48,017 bases of DNA from Victivallales bacterium (lineage in GTDB: Bacteria; Verrucomicrobiota; Lentisphaeria; Oligosphaerales; Oligosphaeraceae), in assembly GCA_017431185.1 (NCBI GenBank), contig JAFRLP010000284.1, positions 1-48,017 on the forward strand, in the 5' to 3' direction. Every line of letters starts with the position of its first letter. The stretch's first letter is position 1. Made by a program: the position numbers and the translations under genes. Below the pieces are notes generated by a model, which was not told the origin of the DNA, did no database searches, and saw nothing but the letters and a program-made list of their open reading frames with translations. Positions 23,562 to 33,500 of this stretch are shown here, piece after piece.

Positions 23562-24611
23562 ATGAGTGAGAAAATCGGCTTTGGGATTATCGGCGCAGGG
23601 ATGATTGCGGAACTTCACGCCAAATCCATGCAGTCCCTGGAGAATGCCCGCCTGGTCGGCTTTTATGACAATTTCCTGCCGTCCGCCCAGAAGCGGGCGG
23701 CGCAATTCGGCTGCCGCGCCTACGGCTCCTTCGAGGAGTTCCTGGCCGACCCTGAGATTCAGGCCGTGACCATCGCCACCCCATCCGGCCTGCACGGACA
23801 GGTGGCCATTCCCGCCGCACGCGCAGGCAAGCACATCCTCTGCGAAAAACCTTTGGAAATCACCCTGGACAAGGTGGACGCCATCATCAAGGCCGCCGAA
23901 GACAACCACGTGCTGCTCTCCCCCGTGTTCCAGCGCCGGTTCACCAAACCCGTCCAGCTGGTCAGGGAGGCCATGCGCAAAGGCCGCTTTGGCCGCATGA
24001 TCCTCGCCAGCACACAGATGCGCTGGTATCGGACAGCAGCCTACTACAGCGGCTCCAACTGGCGCGGAACCTGGAAGATGGACGGCGGCGGCGCCCTGAT
24101 GAACCAGGCCATCCACGTCGTCGATTTGCTTGTCCATATCAATGGGGCGCCCGAAGAGGTGTTCGCCTTCGCGGGCACCCTCACCCACTCCATCGAGGTG
24201 GAGGACACCCTCACCGCCACCGTCAAATTCCGCAACGGCTCCTTCGGCACCATCGAGGTCAGCACCTCCTGCGCCCCTGGATTCGCCATGCGGATGGAAT
24301 TCTCCGGCAGCGAGGGAACCGTCGCCTTTGAGGACGAGAAGATCACCCGCTGGGAATTCGCCAACACCGCCCCCGAGGACGATGAGATCAGCAAGACCGT
24401 CGTTGTCCACAGCACCCATTCAGGAGGCGGCTCCGCCCCCATGAACATCAGCGAAAACGGCCACGCCAACCAAATCTCCGACTTGGCGGACGCCATCATC
24501 CACCATCGCCCCCCCACTCTGGACGGGCATGAGGGCCGCCGTGCCATCGAACTCATCTGCGGCATCTACGAGTCCGTCCGCACAGGCAAGCCGTTCTTCT
24601 TCCAGCATTGA
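23562..24611 (+). CDS. Gfo/Idh/MocA-family oxidoreductase
   Basis: 349 residues. The ATG at 23562 follows AAGGAGA at 7 nt; the frame is open upstream only as overlap with the previous gene. It shows Rossmann motif FGIIGAGMIAELHAK, catalytic segment LCEKPLEIT, and WKMDGGGALMNQAIHVVDLL carrying the family His and Asp. It is about 40 residues shorter than its neighbour and only distantly similar, so it is not a recent duplicate. It is the middle gene of the operon, 9 nt before the enolase-superfamily gene. It probably handles the second NAD(P)-linked step on the same sugar derivative. Confidence 0.9.
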   Translation: MSEKIGFGIIGAGMIAELHAKSMQSLENARLVGFYDNFLPSAQKRAAQFGCRAYGSFEEFLADPEIQAVTIATPSGLHGQVAIPAARAGKHILCEKPLEITLDKVDAIIKAAEDNHVLLSPVFQRRFTKPVQLVREAMRKGRFGRMILASTQMRWYRTAAYYSGSNWRGTWKMDGGGALMNQAIHVVDLLVHINGAPEEVFAFAGTLTHSIEVEDTLTATVKFRNGSFGTIEVSTSCAPGFAMRMEFSGSEGTVAFEDEKITRWEFANTAPEDDEISKTVVVHSTHSGGGSAPMNISENGHANQISDLADAIIHHRPPTLDGHEGRRAIELICGIYESVRTGKPFFFQH

Positions 24612-24620
24612 GGCATTCTC

Positions 24621-25898
24621 ATGCAACTGAGGTTCCTTCCCGTCACCATGCGTCTGCCCCTGAAATTCGGGGCGGAGACCATCCATTCCATCCAGATTGC
24701 GCATGTGGAACTGGAGGCCTACGGCGCCATCGGCCGCGGGGAGACGCCGCTGTCCGTGGGATGGGCCTGGCCGTCCTCGCTCTCCTTCGCCTTCAGGGAA
24801 CGGACGATGTGCGAATTCTGCGCATTCCTGGCGGAGCGCTGGCCATCCCCGCAGGGGCATCCGATGACGGCGGGGCACCTGTTCCTGACGGAACAATTGC
24901 CCGCCCTGCTGGCGGAATACAATGCCGCGCACCAGGTGGAGATGCCGCATCTGGCGGCGCTCATCTGCGCCTCGGCGTTCGACATAGGCGTCCACGATGC
25001 ATACGGACTCGCAAATGGCCTGCCAGTCTATCAAACCTACAACGCCCAGTTCATGGAGCATGACCTCGGCTGGTTCTACCAGGACGAAGCGTTTGCAGGC
25101 AAATACCCTCAGGATTATTTTGTCGCCGACCTCCCCGACGCCTTGCCTGTCTGGCATCTGGTCGGCGGAAAAGATTTGCTCCGCGACTCCGAATGCACAG
25201 GCTCCGAACCAGAGGACGGCTACCCCGTCACCCTCGAACAATGGATTCGGCGCGATGGCCTCAAATGTCTGAAAATCAAATTGACGGGACGAGACTCCGG
25301 CTGGGACTACCAGCGGCTTGTCGCAATCGGGCGCATTGCCCTGGAGCATGGCTGCACCTGCACCTCCCCTGACTTCAACTGCCTTGTCCAGAATCCGCAG
25401 TATGTCAATGACATCCTGGACAGATTGCAGGCGGAGCATCCCGATATCTTTGCCCTGATGCTCTACGTGGAGCAGCCATTCCCGTATGACCTGGAGGCCA
25501 ACCGCATTGACGTGCATTCCTGCTCTGGACGCAAACCGCTTTTCATGGATGAGAGTGCGCATGACTGGCAGCTGGTCCGCCTGGGATATGAACTTGGCTG
25601 GACAGGCGTGGCGCTGAAGGTCTGCAAGACCCAGACGGGTGCGCTGCTGTCGGCGTGCTGGGCAAAGCAGCACGGGATGCAGCTGATGGTGCAGGACCTG
25701 ACCAATCCCATGCTGGCGACCATCCCGCATGTCCTGCTGGCCGCCCATGTCGGCACCATCATGGGAGTCGAATGCAACGCCCCCCAGTTCTATCCGCAGG
25801 CCTCGCAGGCGGACGAACAGCGCCACCCCGGGCTGTATGAGCGCCGCAACGGCGTTGTCCGGCTTGACTCCATCACCGGACCGGGCTTCGGGTATTAG
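24621..25898 (+). CDS. Enolase-superfamily enzyme (mandelate racemase/muconate-lactonizing type)
   Basis: 425 residues from the ATG at 24621. The catalytic set is readable: K218-x-K220 (CLKIKLTG), metal ligands D251 (SPDFN), E284 (YVEQP) and D310 (FMDES), and a second-side Lys K333 (ALKVCKTQ). The spacing resembles the muconate-lactonizing subgroup more than His-Asp dyad dehydratases. Members include sugar-acid dehydratases, epimerases and cycloisomerases. With two Gfo/Idh/MocA enzymes in the same operon, dehydration or epimerisation of a sugar acid is likely but not proven. The N-terminal capping domain seems complete. The gene ends 22 bp from the convergent ATPase gene. Confidence 0.88.
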   Translation: MQLRFLPVTMRLPLKFGAETIHSIQIAHVELEAYGAIGRGETPLSVGWAWPSSLSFAFRERTMCEFCAFLAERWPSPQGHPMTAGHLFLTEQLPALLAEYNAAHQVEMPHLAALICASAFDIGVHDAYGLANGLPVYQTYNAQFMEHDLGWFYQDEAFAGKYPQDYFVADLPDALPVWHLVGGKDLLRDSECTGSEPEDGYPVTLEQWIRRDGLKCLKIKLTGRDSGWDYQRLVAIGRIALEHGCTCTSPDFNCLVQNPQYVNDILDRLQAEHPDIFALMLYVEQPFPYDLEANRIDVHSCSGRKPLFMDESAHDWQLVRLGYELGWTGVALKVCKTQTGALLSACWAKQHGMQLMVQDLTNPMLATIPHVLLAAHVGTIMGVECNAPQFYPQASQADEQRHPGLYERRNGVVRLDSITGPGFGY

Positions 25899-25920
25899 CG
25901 CCTGCGTCCAATGACCAATT

Positions 25921-27102
25921 TCACGCATCCAGGGTTTTCATGGCGAGGAAATCCCGAAAGCGGATGTGCCGAACAATGCTTGTGGAATAGTCGAGTTCAT
26001 CTGTGGTGATGAGAATCTTCTGTGAAAGCGGTTCAAGATTCTCAAACGCGCGGAACTCGCGTTGGTACGCCTTGTCATCAGTGACGCTGTAGGCAACCTG
26101 GATGAAGTATTTACGATTGTCCTTCTGCGCCAGAAAGTCAATTTCGCTTCGTCCGTTGTCATAGACATGAGTCTGGTATCCCATATACAGCAGTTCGTTG
26201 TAAACCACATTCTCAAGGTTGTGCTCAAGGTCAAAACGCTTGTCCGGACAACGGATTGAGTTCAGCGACACATCGCTGTCATAGCATTTGCGGTGGAAGG
26301 AGAGCAATTGCTTGGTCCGCGTGGAATACTGCCCCAGCAAATCGATGGCATAAGCCATTTCAAGATACCCGATGTATTTCTGGATGGTGTTGTCCGAGCA
26401 TTTTTGGAACTGCTTGACGGCCTTGTAAATGGAGTTTGCCGATACAATGCGGGCGTTGGAGCGCAGAACAAAGTCAACCACCGCCCGAAACAGAGCCTCC
26501 TTTCTGATTCCGAATCTGACAATCAGGTCCTTGTAGATGATGGTCTCATTCAAATCCTCCAGATACCGCCGCTGCGCCTCCTCTGAAAACTCCAGACGCT
26601 TTGGAAAGCCACCCCATATCAGATAGTCAAGCGGAGTGATTTCCCTGCCCAGTTCCTGTGCATACGCCAGCAGTTCGCAGTACACAAAGGGACGTACGCG
26701 GAAAGAGACGAACCGACCACTCAGCGATTTCACATGCTCCTTTGAGAGCAGTTTGGAATTTGAGCCTGTGACAAAGACGGAATCCCCATGCAAACGCAGG
26801 GATTGACATACCTCTTCCCAGCCATCCACCTCCTGGGGTTCGTCCAGAAAGACATAGCATCTTCCAGACTTCCTTCTCTTGTTCACATCATCCAACACTG
26901 AGTCCGCATTCGGGAATTGGGTCCTCACCTCATGTTTCTCAAACTCCAGGTAAATGATGTCGGAGGACTTCTTCAGAATCTCGTCCCTTACCTGCTGCAT
27001 AATTACGGATTTTCCGCATCGCCTGACGCCAGTGATGATTTTTATCAGGTCACTGTCATAAAAAGGACGTATTTGCCGCAAATAATGTTCGCGCTGAATC
27101 AT
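25921..27102 (-). CDS. AAA-type ATPase with DUF4143 C-terminal domain
   Basis: 393 residues from the ATG at 27102, with AAGGAG 9 nt upstream; an earlier in-frame ATG at 27126 would place that site inside the gene. Walker A is GVRRCGKS (about 24-31), Walker B CYVFLDEP (about 92-99), and TGSNSKLLS is the sensor. The C-terminal half is DUF4143 with a restriction-endonuclease-like core (EIDFLAQ, then KYFIQVAYS). These proteins are common in gut bacteria in many copies. Their function is unclear and no toxin partner is seen here. It is convergent with the enolase operon, and its upstream region carries the 40-bp tandem array. Confidence 0.9.
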   Translation of the reverse strand: MIQREHYLRQIRPFYDSDLIKIITGVRRCGKSVIMQQVRDEILKKSSDIIYLEFEKHEVRTQFPNADSVLDDVNKRRKSGRCYVFLDEPQEVDGWEEVCQSLRLHGDSVFVTGSNSKLLSKEHVKSLSGRFVSFRVRPFVYCELLAYAQELGREITPLDYLIWGGFPKRLEFSEEAQRRYLEDLNETIIYKDLIVRFGIRKEALFRAVVDFVLRSNARIVSANSIYKAVKQFQKCSDNTIQKYIGYLEMAYAIDLLGQYSTRTKQLLSFHRKCYDSDVSLNSIRCPDKRFDLEHNLENVVYNELLYMGYQTHVYDNGRSEIDFLAQKDNRKYFIQVAYSVTDDKAYQREFRAFENLEPLSQKILITTDELDYSTSIVRHIRFRDFLAMKTLDA

Positions 27103-27145
27103 CCGCCTGTCTCCTTGACGTTTCATTTGAATTTGTCTCTTTTAC

Positions 27146-27163
27146 AGAGGCAATTGCAAAACT
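27146..27163. repeat. Solo copy of the MITE-end-like motif upstream of the ATPase gene
   Basis: AGAGGCAATTGCAAAACT, identical over 18 bases to 1074-1091. It lies 44 bp upstream of the ATPase start. Confidence 0.55.
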
Positions 27164-27180
27164 ACCGCTATAAAATATAC

Positions 27181-27320
27181 TGCGAAGTTTGCAACAGTCA
27201 AGCAAAAGTTCGCACTATACTGCGAAATTTGCAATAGGAATCGCAGAGTTCGCAGCATACTGCGAAATTTGCAACTTTCAAGCAAAAGTTCGCACTATAC
27301 TGCGAACTTTTTCACAGAGA
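27181..27320. repeat. 40-bp tandem array with inverted TTCGCA/TGCGAA units
   Basis: TGCGAA begins at 27181, 27221, 27261 and 27301, an exact 40-bp period, with three full units and a partial one. Units contain TGCGAAATTTGCAA and AAGTTCGCACTATAC. Adjacent units meet as dyads such as TTCGCAGCATACTGCGAA. Units 1 and 3 are nearly identical and unit 2 differs in its middle. It lies between the ATPase and the GH2 gene. Confidence 0.8.
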
Positions 27321-27328
27321 GGCAAAAA

Positions 27329-29812
27329 TCAGGCGTCGAAGTTCCAAGCGGAGAGCCGCAGCCTGGGGACGGAGGCGGGCATTCGGGCGGGCGTGACTTC
27401 CAGAACCGTGCTTTCCCCTGGCAGGAGCGTGATATAGTTGTCGCTCCAGAAGCATTCCGATTCAGGAAGGCACTCCAACCTGGCGCACACATTCAGCGCC
27501 GCGACCTCGGAGACATTGTAGAGTTCGTAGCGCAGACGCCCTCCCTGGCACTCCAGCGGCGTTGCCTTGACCATGGCCTGGGGCAACAGAAAGGCATTTC
27601 GGTAATTCGGCGCCCCATAGATTCGGGTATTTCGGAAACGGCATCCGTTCTCTCCATGGTATTCCAGTCGCGCAAGCAACAGGTTTTCGCAGGGAGTTGG
27701 CCTGGACAGACGAAGGTGTCCCACGGCAGTGCTGCCGCAAGGCCATTTTCCGTCAATTGACTTTTCCGCCAGCACATTTCCGTGAATGTCCATGAGCCGA
27801 AAGACACATCGGCCAGATGTCTCTTCGCCATCATTGACCAGATGGCAGACGGCTGTGAAATCCTCTTGGACACACCAGGATTCGTCCTCAAGGGAAAGCA
27901 TCAGGGGGGCGTTGGCCCGCTTCAGCGCGTAGTATGCCATTTTGGGACGCGAGTAGAAATCCACGATGCTCCAGGCACAGGTTGGCCAAGGCTCGTTGTA
28001 CTGCCAGATGAAGCAGCCGCTTGAGGTTGGAGAGCGTCGGCGATAGTGTTCCATCGCGTATGAAACAGCGTCCGCCTGCGCAAACATTGAAGCCTGGCAT
28101 AGTTCTTTCATGTTTCGGATGGCAAAGACGCCCAACGGGGCAAGCAGATTGCGTTTGTCGCCTGGCACGTCATTGAAGAAATGGTAGCGCAGCGCCTGTC
28201 CATGCATGGCTTCGAGTTCAGAGGCGGGAATGAAATGGCGCAGGGACTCCAGTTCCGGCATTCCGTTGCAGCCGATTTCACTGGCCAGCAGCCGATGGTG
28301 CTCGTTATAAGCCCTGTGCTCCTGGTAACTCCAGGGGCCATGGTTGGCCTCGCCTGGGCGGGATAGGTCAGGACAGGAGATGTGGTAAGGAAGGCTGGGC
28401 ACCAGTTCCTTGGCCAACTGGCCGTATTGCAACAGCATCGGGCTATCAGGAATCTCTCCGTAGTACTGCAATTCGTTGCCTCCGCAAAGCAAGGCCAGGC
28501 ATGGATGCCTTCTCAGTTTTTTCAAAATGGCCGTTGCCTCGTTCCGCTTGAAGGCCAGGTATTCTGGCGTTTTAGGGTAGTTGCTGCAGGCGTGAGGGAA
28601 TTCCTGCCAGACCAGCATGCCATGTCGGTCACAGGCATCATAGAAAGCATCCTTTTCAACCATTCCGCCGCCCCAGACGCGGAACAGATTGAAGCCCCCT
28701 TCCGCAGCCAGGCGCACCAGTCGTTCATACTCGTCGGGACGGTTCTGGGAACAGTCCAGATTCATTGGCACCCAGTTGAGGCCCTTGGCGAAGAGGGCGT
28801 AATCATTGACTTGGAATGTCAGGGGGTAGGCATCCTCTGGAGAATTGGGGTTGCGAATCATGCGCAGCTCGCGAAAACCCGTGTCCTGGTCATAGGCAAT
28901 CCCATCCAATTCCAAATGTAGCCGATAAAGAGGCTGAGGACCATTGCCGTTGGGATGCCACAGTCGAATCCCCTCCAATTCAAGCGGAAAGATGAACTGG
29001 TTTTCACCTGCCTCCAGTTGGAGAGTGCGTTGGATGTCAAGGCCAGAGGCATCCCCCTCCAGCGGGGACAAGCAAAGTCGCAGGGGAAGTCTGACCTCTT
29101 CCTGGGAACGAATGTCCAGTTGCAGGCGAAGATGCCCATCCATGTATTGAAGATAGGAGTCCTTGACGCGTGCCTGTCGATAGCCGAACAGGGAGATGGA
29201 ATCCCAGATGCCAACAGGGAGCATGGGACGCGCCCAGTCCCAGCCAAAACTCATCTGGCAACGATGAAACTGCGCGAACTCCGCAGACTGGGCGGAGTGG
29301 TGGTTGGGGGACGCCTGAGGTGCCGGCTCGAAGGCCACGGCAAGAAGATTCTCCTCTCCTGGCCGAACCGCCTCCGTCACGTCGAGGCATACAGGGATGA
29401 ACATTCCAGTGCGGCAGCCCAGCGGAATGCCGTTCAGGAAAAAATGGGCGCGGTAGTCAATCCCCTTGCAGTGCAGAAGGATGCGGCGGCACTCCCGCCA
29501 CTGTTCTGGGAGAAGGAATTGCTTGCGAAACGCCCAGGCGTGGTTTTCGCTCCAGCGCGAACGGTCAAGGTTACGGGCGAAATACGGTTCGTCCGCCAGG
29601 CCGTTGGCCTGGAGAAAACTGCGGTCGCTGCCGGGAACGGAACCGCGCAAAGGCGTGCCCCCGTAAACGGCATGATGCAGGAAGCCCGATTCGATGGCGC
29701 TGTCCAGCAGGGTGCGATGCTGGATTCTCGAAGATGTGCGCCAATTCTTGGACTGCTCGAAGGAGGCAAAGTAATCCGCCTCCCAGTCATTGCCGTCAAG
29801 CAGAAATTCCAT
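27329..29812 (-). CDS. Glycoside hydrolase family 2, beta-mannosidase-like
   Basis: 827 residues from the ATG at 29812, 3 nt after the pseudopilin stop. The domain order is that of GH2 mannosidases: sugar-binding jelly roll (to ~210, including SFGWDWARPMLPVGIWD), immunoglobulin-like domain (to ~320), TIM barrel (FRVWGGGMVEKDAFYD), and beta-sandwich C-terminus. The acid/base is E447 in CGGNELQ and the nucleophile E512 in ASEIGCNG, both in the expected places. It has no signal peptide, so it probably cleaves imported manno-oligosaccharides or N-glycan fragments in the cytosol. It is the last gene of module 3, and all key residues are intact. Confidence 0.92.
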   Translation of the reverse strand: MEFLLDGNDWEADYFASFEQSKNWRTSSRIQHRTLLDSAIESGFLHHAVYGGTPLRGSVPGSDRSFLQANGLADEPYFARNLDRSRWSENHAWAFRKQFLLPEQWRECRRILLHCKGIDYRAHFFLNGIPLGCRTGMFIPVCLDVTEAVRPGEENLLAVAFEPAPQASPNHHSAQSAEFAQFHRCQMSFGWDWARPMLPVGIWDSISLFGYRQARVKDSYLQYMDGHLRLQLDIRSQEEVRLPLRLCLSPLEGDASGLDIQRTLQLEAGENQFIFPLELEGIRLWHPNGNGPQPLYRLHLELDGIAYDQDTGFRELRMIRNPNSPEDAYPLTFQVNDYALFAKGLNWVPMNLDCSQNRPDEYERLVRLAAEGGFNLFRVWGGGMVEKDAFYDACDRHGMLVWQEFPHACSNYPKTPEYLAFKRNEATAILKKLRRHPCLALLCGGNELQYYGEIPDSPMLLQYGQLAKELVPSLPYHISCPDLSRPGEANHGPWSYQEHRAYNEHHRLLASEIGCNGMPELESLRHFIPASELEAMHGQALRYHFFNDVPGDKRNLLAPLGVFAIRNMKELCQASMFAQADAVSYAMEHYRRRSPTSSGCFIWQYNEPWPTCAWSIVDFYSRPKMAYYALKRANAPLMLSLEDESWCVQEDFTAVCHLVNDGEETSGRCVFRLMDIHGNVLAEKSIDGKWPCGSTAVGHLRLSRPTPCENLLLARLEYHGENGCRFRNTRIYGAPNYRNAFLLPQAMVKATPLECQGGRLRYELYNVSEVAALNVCARLECLPESECFWSDNYITLLPGESTVLEVTPARMPASVPRLRLSAWNFDA

Positions 29813-29815
29813 GGC

Positions 29816-30559
29816 CTATCTGTTTCCTGCGTTGGAGTCAAAGGCACTCAGCACGGAAACCGCCGCCCCCTTGACTGTGGTGTAGTTGGGGATGCTGTAC
29901 ACCTTGCGCGAAGTGACATGCCCCCCCAGATGAAGTGCATTGGCCAGGTCAGGATGGTTCAACGGGCCAGTGGATGAAACCGTGACCTCGGTTCCTGCGG
30001 AACAGCCGATTTCATCGCAGACGACGGCGTTGCCAGGGTCGTCCGTCCCCGTGCGTCCCCGATGCAGATAGGGGCGGTTTGGTTCCTTGTCGGCACGGAA
30101 GAACCCCATCACATAACTGGTGTTGGTGTATCCTCCATTGTGTGTTCCCCAGTAGGAGGCGTCACTGGGGCAGCGGAAGAACTTTGCCGCTTCGGTGTCT
30201 GACGGAAACCTGGTGCCGTCGGAGGAGCCGCCCAAGTACCCGCCGACCATGAGCAGATTGGCGGAACGCCAGCGGTTGACATCCTTGGCCGCACCATTGA
30301 CGGAGGAACTGGAGGTGACCATGTTGAGGGTGACGGACATCATGGTTCCCAGCGCATTGCCCACAGGCAGAAAATCCTCGTTGTCCTGCGCGTACATCAG
30401 GCAGGCCAGCCCCAACTGCTTGAGTTGGTTGACGCAACTGATGCTCCGCGCTTTCTCTCGTGCCTTGGACAAGGCAGGCAGCAGCATCGCGGCAAGCACG
30501 CTGACGATGGCAATGACGACAAGCAATTCGATGAGCGTGAAAGACTTTTTCTTGGACAT
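29816..30559 (-). CDS. Type II pseudopilin-like protein (H-X9-GG end), module 3
   Basis: 247 residues from the ATG at 30559 (MSKKKS). A longer reading from upstream would add about 60 arginine-rich residues that look non-coding. The prepilin segment is [20 protein letters not shown] with Ser before the Phe. A Cys pair follows in the helix ([12 protein letters not shown]), and the end [12 protein letters not shown] is the H-X9-DG motif with Gly for Asp. It is 32 nt downstream of the 1295-residue secreted protein and 3 nt upstream of GH2. There is no strong ribosome site. Its role is inferred to be as for the two other module pseudopilins. Confidence 0.87.
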   Translation of the reverse strand: MSKKKSFTLIELLVVIAIVSVLAAMLLPALSKAREKARSISCVNQLKQLGLACLMYAQDNEDFLPVGNALGTMMSVTLNMVTSSSSVNGAAKDVNRWRSANLLMVGGYLGGSSDGTRFPSDTEAAKFFRCPSDASYWGTHNGGYTNTSYVMGFFRADKEPNRPYLHRGRTGTDDPGNAVVCDEIGCSAGTEVTVSSTGPLNHPDLANALHLGGHVTSRKVYSIPNYTTVKGAAVSVLSAFDSNAGNR

Positions 30560-30591
30560 TTTGGTGATTTTGAATGGTGTGTTGGGATGGT

Positions 30592-33500
30592 TCAAGGAAG
30601 GGTGATTTCTTCGTAGCGACCGAGACCGCCTTCGAGGCGGCCCAGGGCAAGGAGACCGTATTTTTCCAAATCGCGGAATCCATATTGTCTGCGGCAAGGC
30701 CCCCAACTGGCGCGTTCGCGTGGAACGACCTGCCGAGTACGGCAAAGATTGAAACGGATGGATGTGCCAGGAACCGGTTCAGCCACTTCCAGATTTTTCC
30801 ATGGAATGGCGAGGAAGTGTCGGCTGCCCTGTTCGCTTTGGATGGTCTTCACGGATACTCCATTGCCAAAGCCCGCCTCCTCCGGCAGGAATGCCGTGCG
30901 CCCTGCCGCATCAATTACCATCTGAAGAAGCATTCCCTTTGGGGTGGCGAACCAGAGTTCGATGCAGTCGTTTTCCCATGGGTTTGCGTTCCTGGTGACG
31001 GGGTGCCGGCTCTCCTCCGCCGTCACCTCCACATAGAGGCAGGCGCTGTCGTAGGCCAGCCTGGCATTGGTGGACTGGCTCGGTGGCGCGGAGTCGGCGT
31101 ATGGCTGAAGATTATCCAGCCTGGCCCATTCTGGCGTGGCGGAGGTGGGTGAAGCGTTGGTTCTGGGCAAGGCTAGCGGAGCAGGAATCTTCCCCGATGC
31201 AGAGGAGACGGCAGCCAGGTCGGCTGGTTCCAGAAAATCATCTGCACTTCGGTCATTGGCGGAGAGAATCTCCAGTTCAAGCATACGGTTGGCCATCACA
31301 TGATTGCTGCCTATGGAAAGAAATAGTGTTCCATCCCAGCCTTTCGGCGCCAGGCGCTCCAAATCAAGCGAGAAGACGGTTTCAGGCGTGTCAAGCAGGT
31401 TTCCCAGACTCATGATACGGTCCTGCGACTGTCCCCGTCCCCAACTTGGGAATGCATTTTTCAGTTCGCGGGAACCGATGCCGACGGGGAGCGCCACGCG
31501 CCAGGCATAATTCCCCGAGACGCGGAAATCCAGCACTAGACCAGAAAAATCCAATTCAGGGCGTCTCCCCCAGACATGCAGATGGTCTCCGAACAATGAC
31601 GTGGCGTTATGGAAGGTGTTGGTCAGACGGAGACGCAGGCATTGCGCACCTGTGATTTCCAGGCCTGCGTAATGGCTGGTGTCCAGCGTGTCCTCGCGGC
31701 GGGTGGTGCCGGCCAGGAGGCGCAGCCGTTCCGCGTCCGCCTCCACCTGGCAGGGTGGAAGTTCAGGCTGAAGGCTCCGCAGTTCACGATTGGCTCCCAG
31801 GAATGTCCCCGTTCGCGTGACGGAGAGGCCCTTGGCCTGCACCCGCGTCTCCTTGAGTTCAACGTGGGCAGGACGCTTCGGATAGGGCTGATAGCGAATG
31901 ACGCTGTTGCGCCCGAGCGTTAATTGCAACTCATTGCCCTCCAAGACGTTTGCGTCACGAACCAAGTAGGTTGCCCGACGATACCTCTCCGGAAGTTGCA
32001 GAGGCGTCCTCCCTGTGCAGCAACTGCGGCCATGCCAGTCCACTGAACAGAACCCTCCATTTTCCGGCATGGCGTGGATGATGCGCCCGTCGCTGGCAAA
32101 ACTGCGGCGGTCAGCCATCGGCGTTGCTTCAGACGCCTCGCGCCAGTCCAGCGTGTGACGGCCACGGCCAATGCGGATGATTTGCCCCATGACATTCCCA
32201 AGGGCGATGGGACGGCTGTCGGCCTTCACGCCGTCCACGCGGATGTCCGTGACGGGGCGAGTGGTGGCCAGCAGCAGTTCCGCCGTTTCCCGTTCGCAGC
32301 GGATTTCACGTCCAGTGATGCGGAGACCTCTCCGTGAGGTATAGAAGTAGTTGGCGGGGATGCCCTCGATGGAAAACACGGAGAGGTGTCCAGGCGTGAC
32401 CATCAGTTGAACCAGATGGTTGGACGACACCTCCTTGAATGCATGGGAGAGTTTTCCCTGTGGAGTCCCAGAATAAATGAGCCGAGGCACGGAGACAAAT
32501 TGGTCGAACCAGTTGCTTGCCTGGTAGGTTGCACGGATTTCCGCGTCGCTCAAGGCGTGATTGTCGCTTTTGGTCGGATAGATGGTCTTCAGTGCCCAGA
32601 CATTGATGTCTCCGTTCAGGTCAAGTGAATCAAGTTCCACCTCCACGGTCAGGTCAGCGGCGTGAGGTGCTCGGTTGATGTAGGAGAGCAGCATGTCGTC
32701 CGCATCCTTTCGGCGCACGGCGTATGATTCAACGACTGTTTCTGGGTTGCGGGTCCAATCTGGGGCATGGTGTATGGAGACGGGCAGGGTCTTGCCTGTC
32801 TCCTGAATGGCGCGAAGATAGGGGATGGAAGCCCCCGTCTCGATGTCCAGCGGACTGGGAATCCAGCCAAGGGCAAGGCAACGTCCGATGTAGTCTTTGA
32901 AATCTCGCCAGTAGAGCAGACAGAGCCGTGAACTGGGGCGCAACGTCGAGAACAGTTCCAGTCCCAGCGCCACCCCTGCAAACACCCGCCATTGGTCAGG
33001 CTGGAGCAGTTTACGGGGACACTCCATGTAGTTCAGGTCGGCATAGGGATTGCCGCTGCCGTTGAAGAAGAGAAACTTTCCGCTGCGTTCGGCCTTATGG
33101 CGAAGACGTTTCCAGAAATCGGCGACGTGATCGTCTCTGATCAGTTCCATGGTCTGCCAGTTAATGGTATTCTGGTGTTGCGCCTCATCCATATAGACGT
33201 AGGCGGCTCCGATGTAATCGGCCATTGACGCACAGGTCTGGCTGATGAATTCGCGGACCTCCGTCCGATTCATCATGGTCTGGTAGTTGGTGAACATTCC
33301 TGGAAAGAGGATATCTTCCTCGCCTGCTCGGTTCTGACGGCGGAACCAGTCGGGATGCTCCTGGTACAAAGGGGAATTGGGGTCTCCCCCGACGGTGATG
33401 GAATAGCATCCTGCCTGGACACGGGGAGAGATAGAGTGGAGTCGGGCGATGTACGATTGTATTTCCGGACCAGTGATGAATCCGCCAGTTTTGCTATGGA

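Noticed and set aside
24420..25928. Long minus-strand open frame antisense to the enolase-superfamily gene
   Set aside because: It lacks family motifs and is explained by codon bias of the plus-strand gene, which has full catalytic residues and good spacing.
27181..27320. CRISPR array
   Set aside because: The 40-bp period is exact, but units contain no constant repeat with unique spacers: units 1 and 3 are almost the same throughout. No cas gene is nearby.
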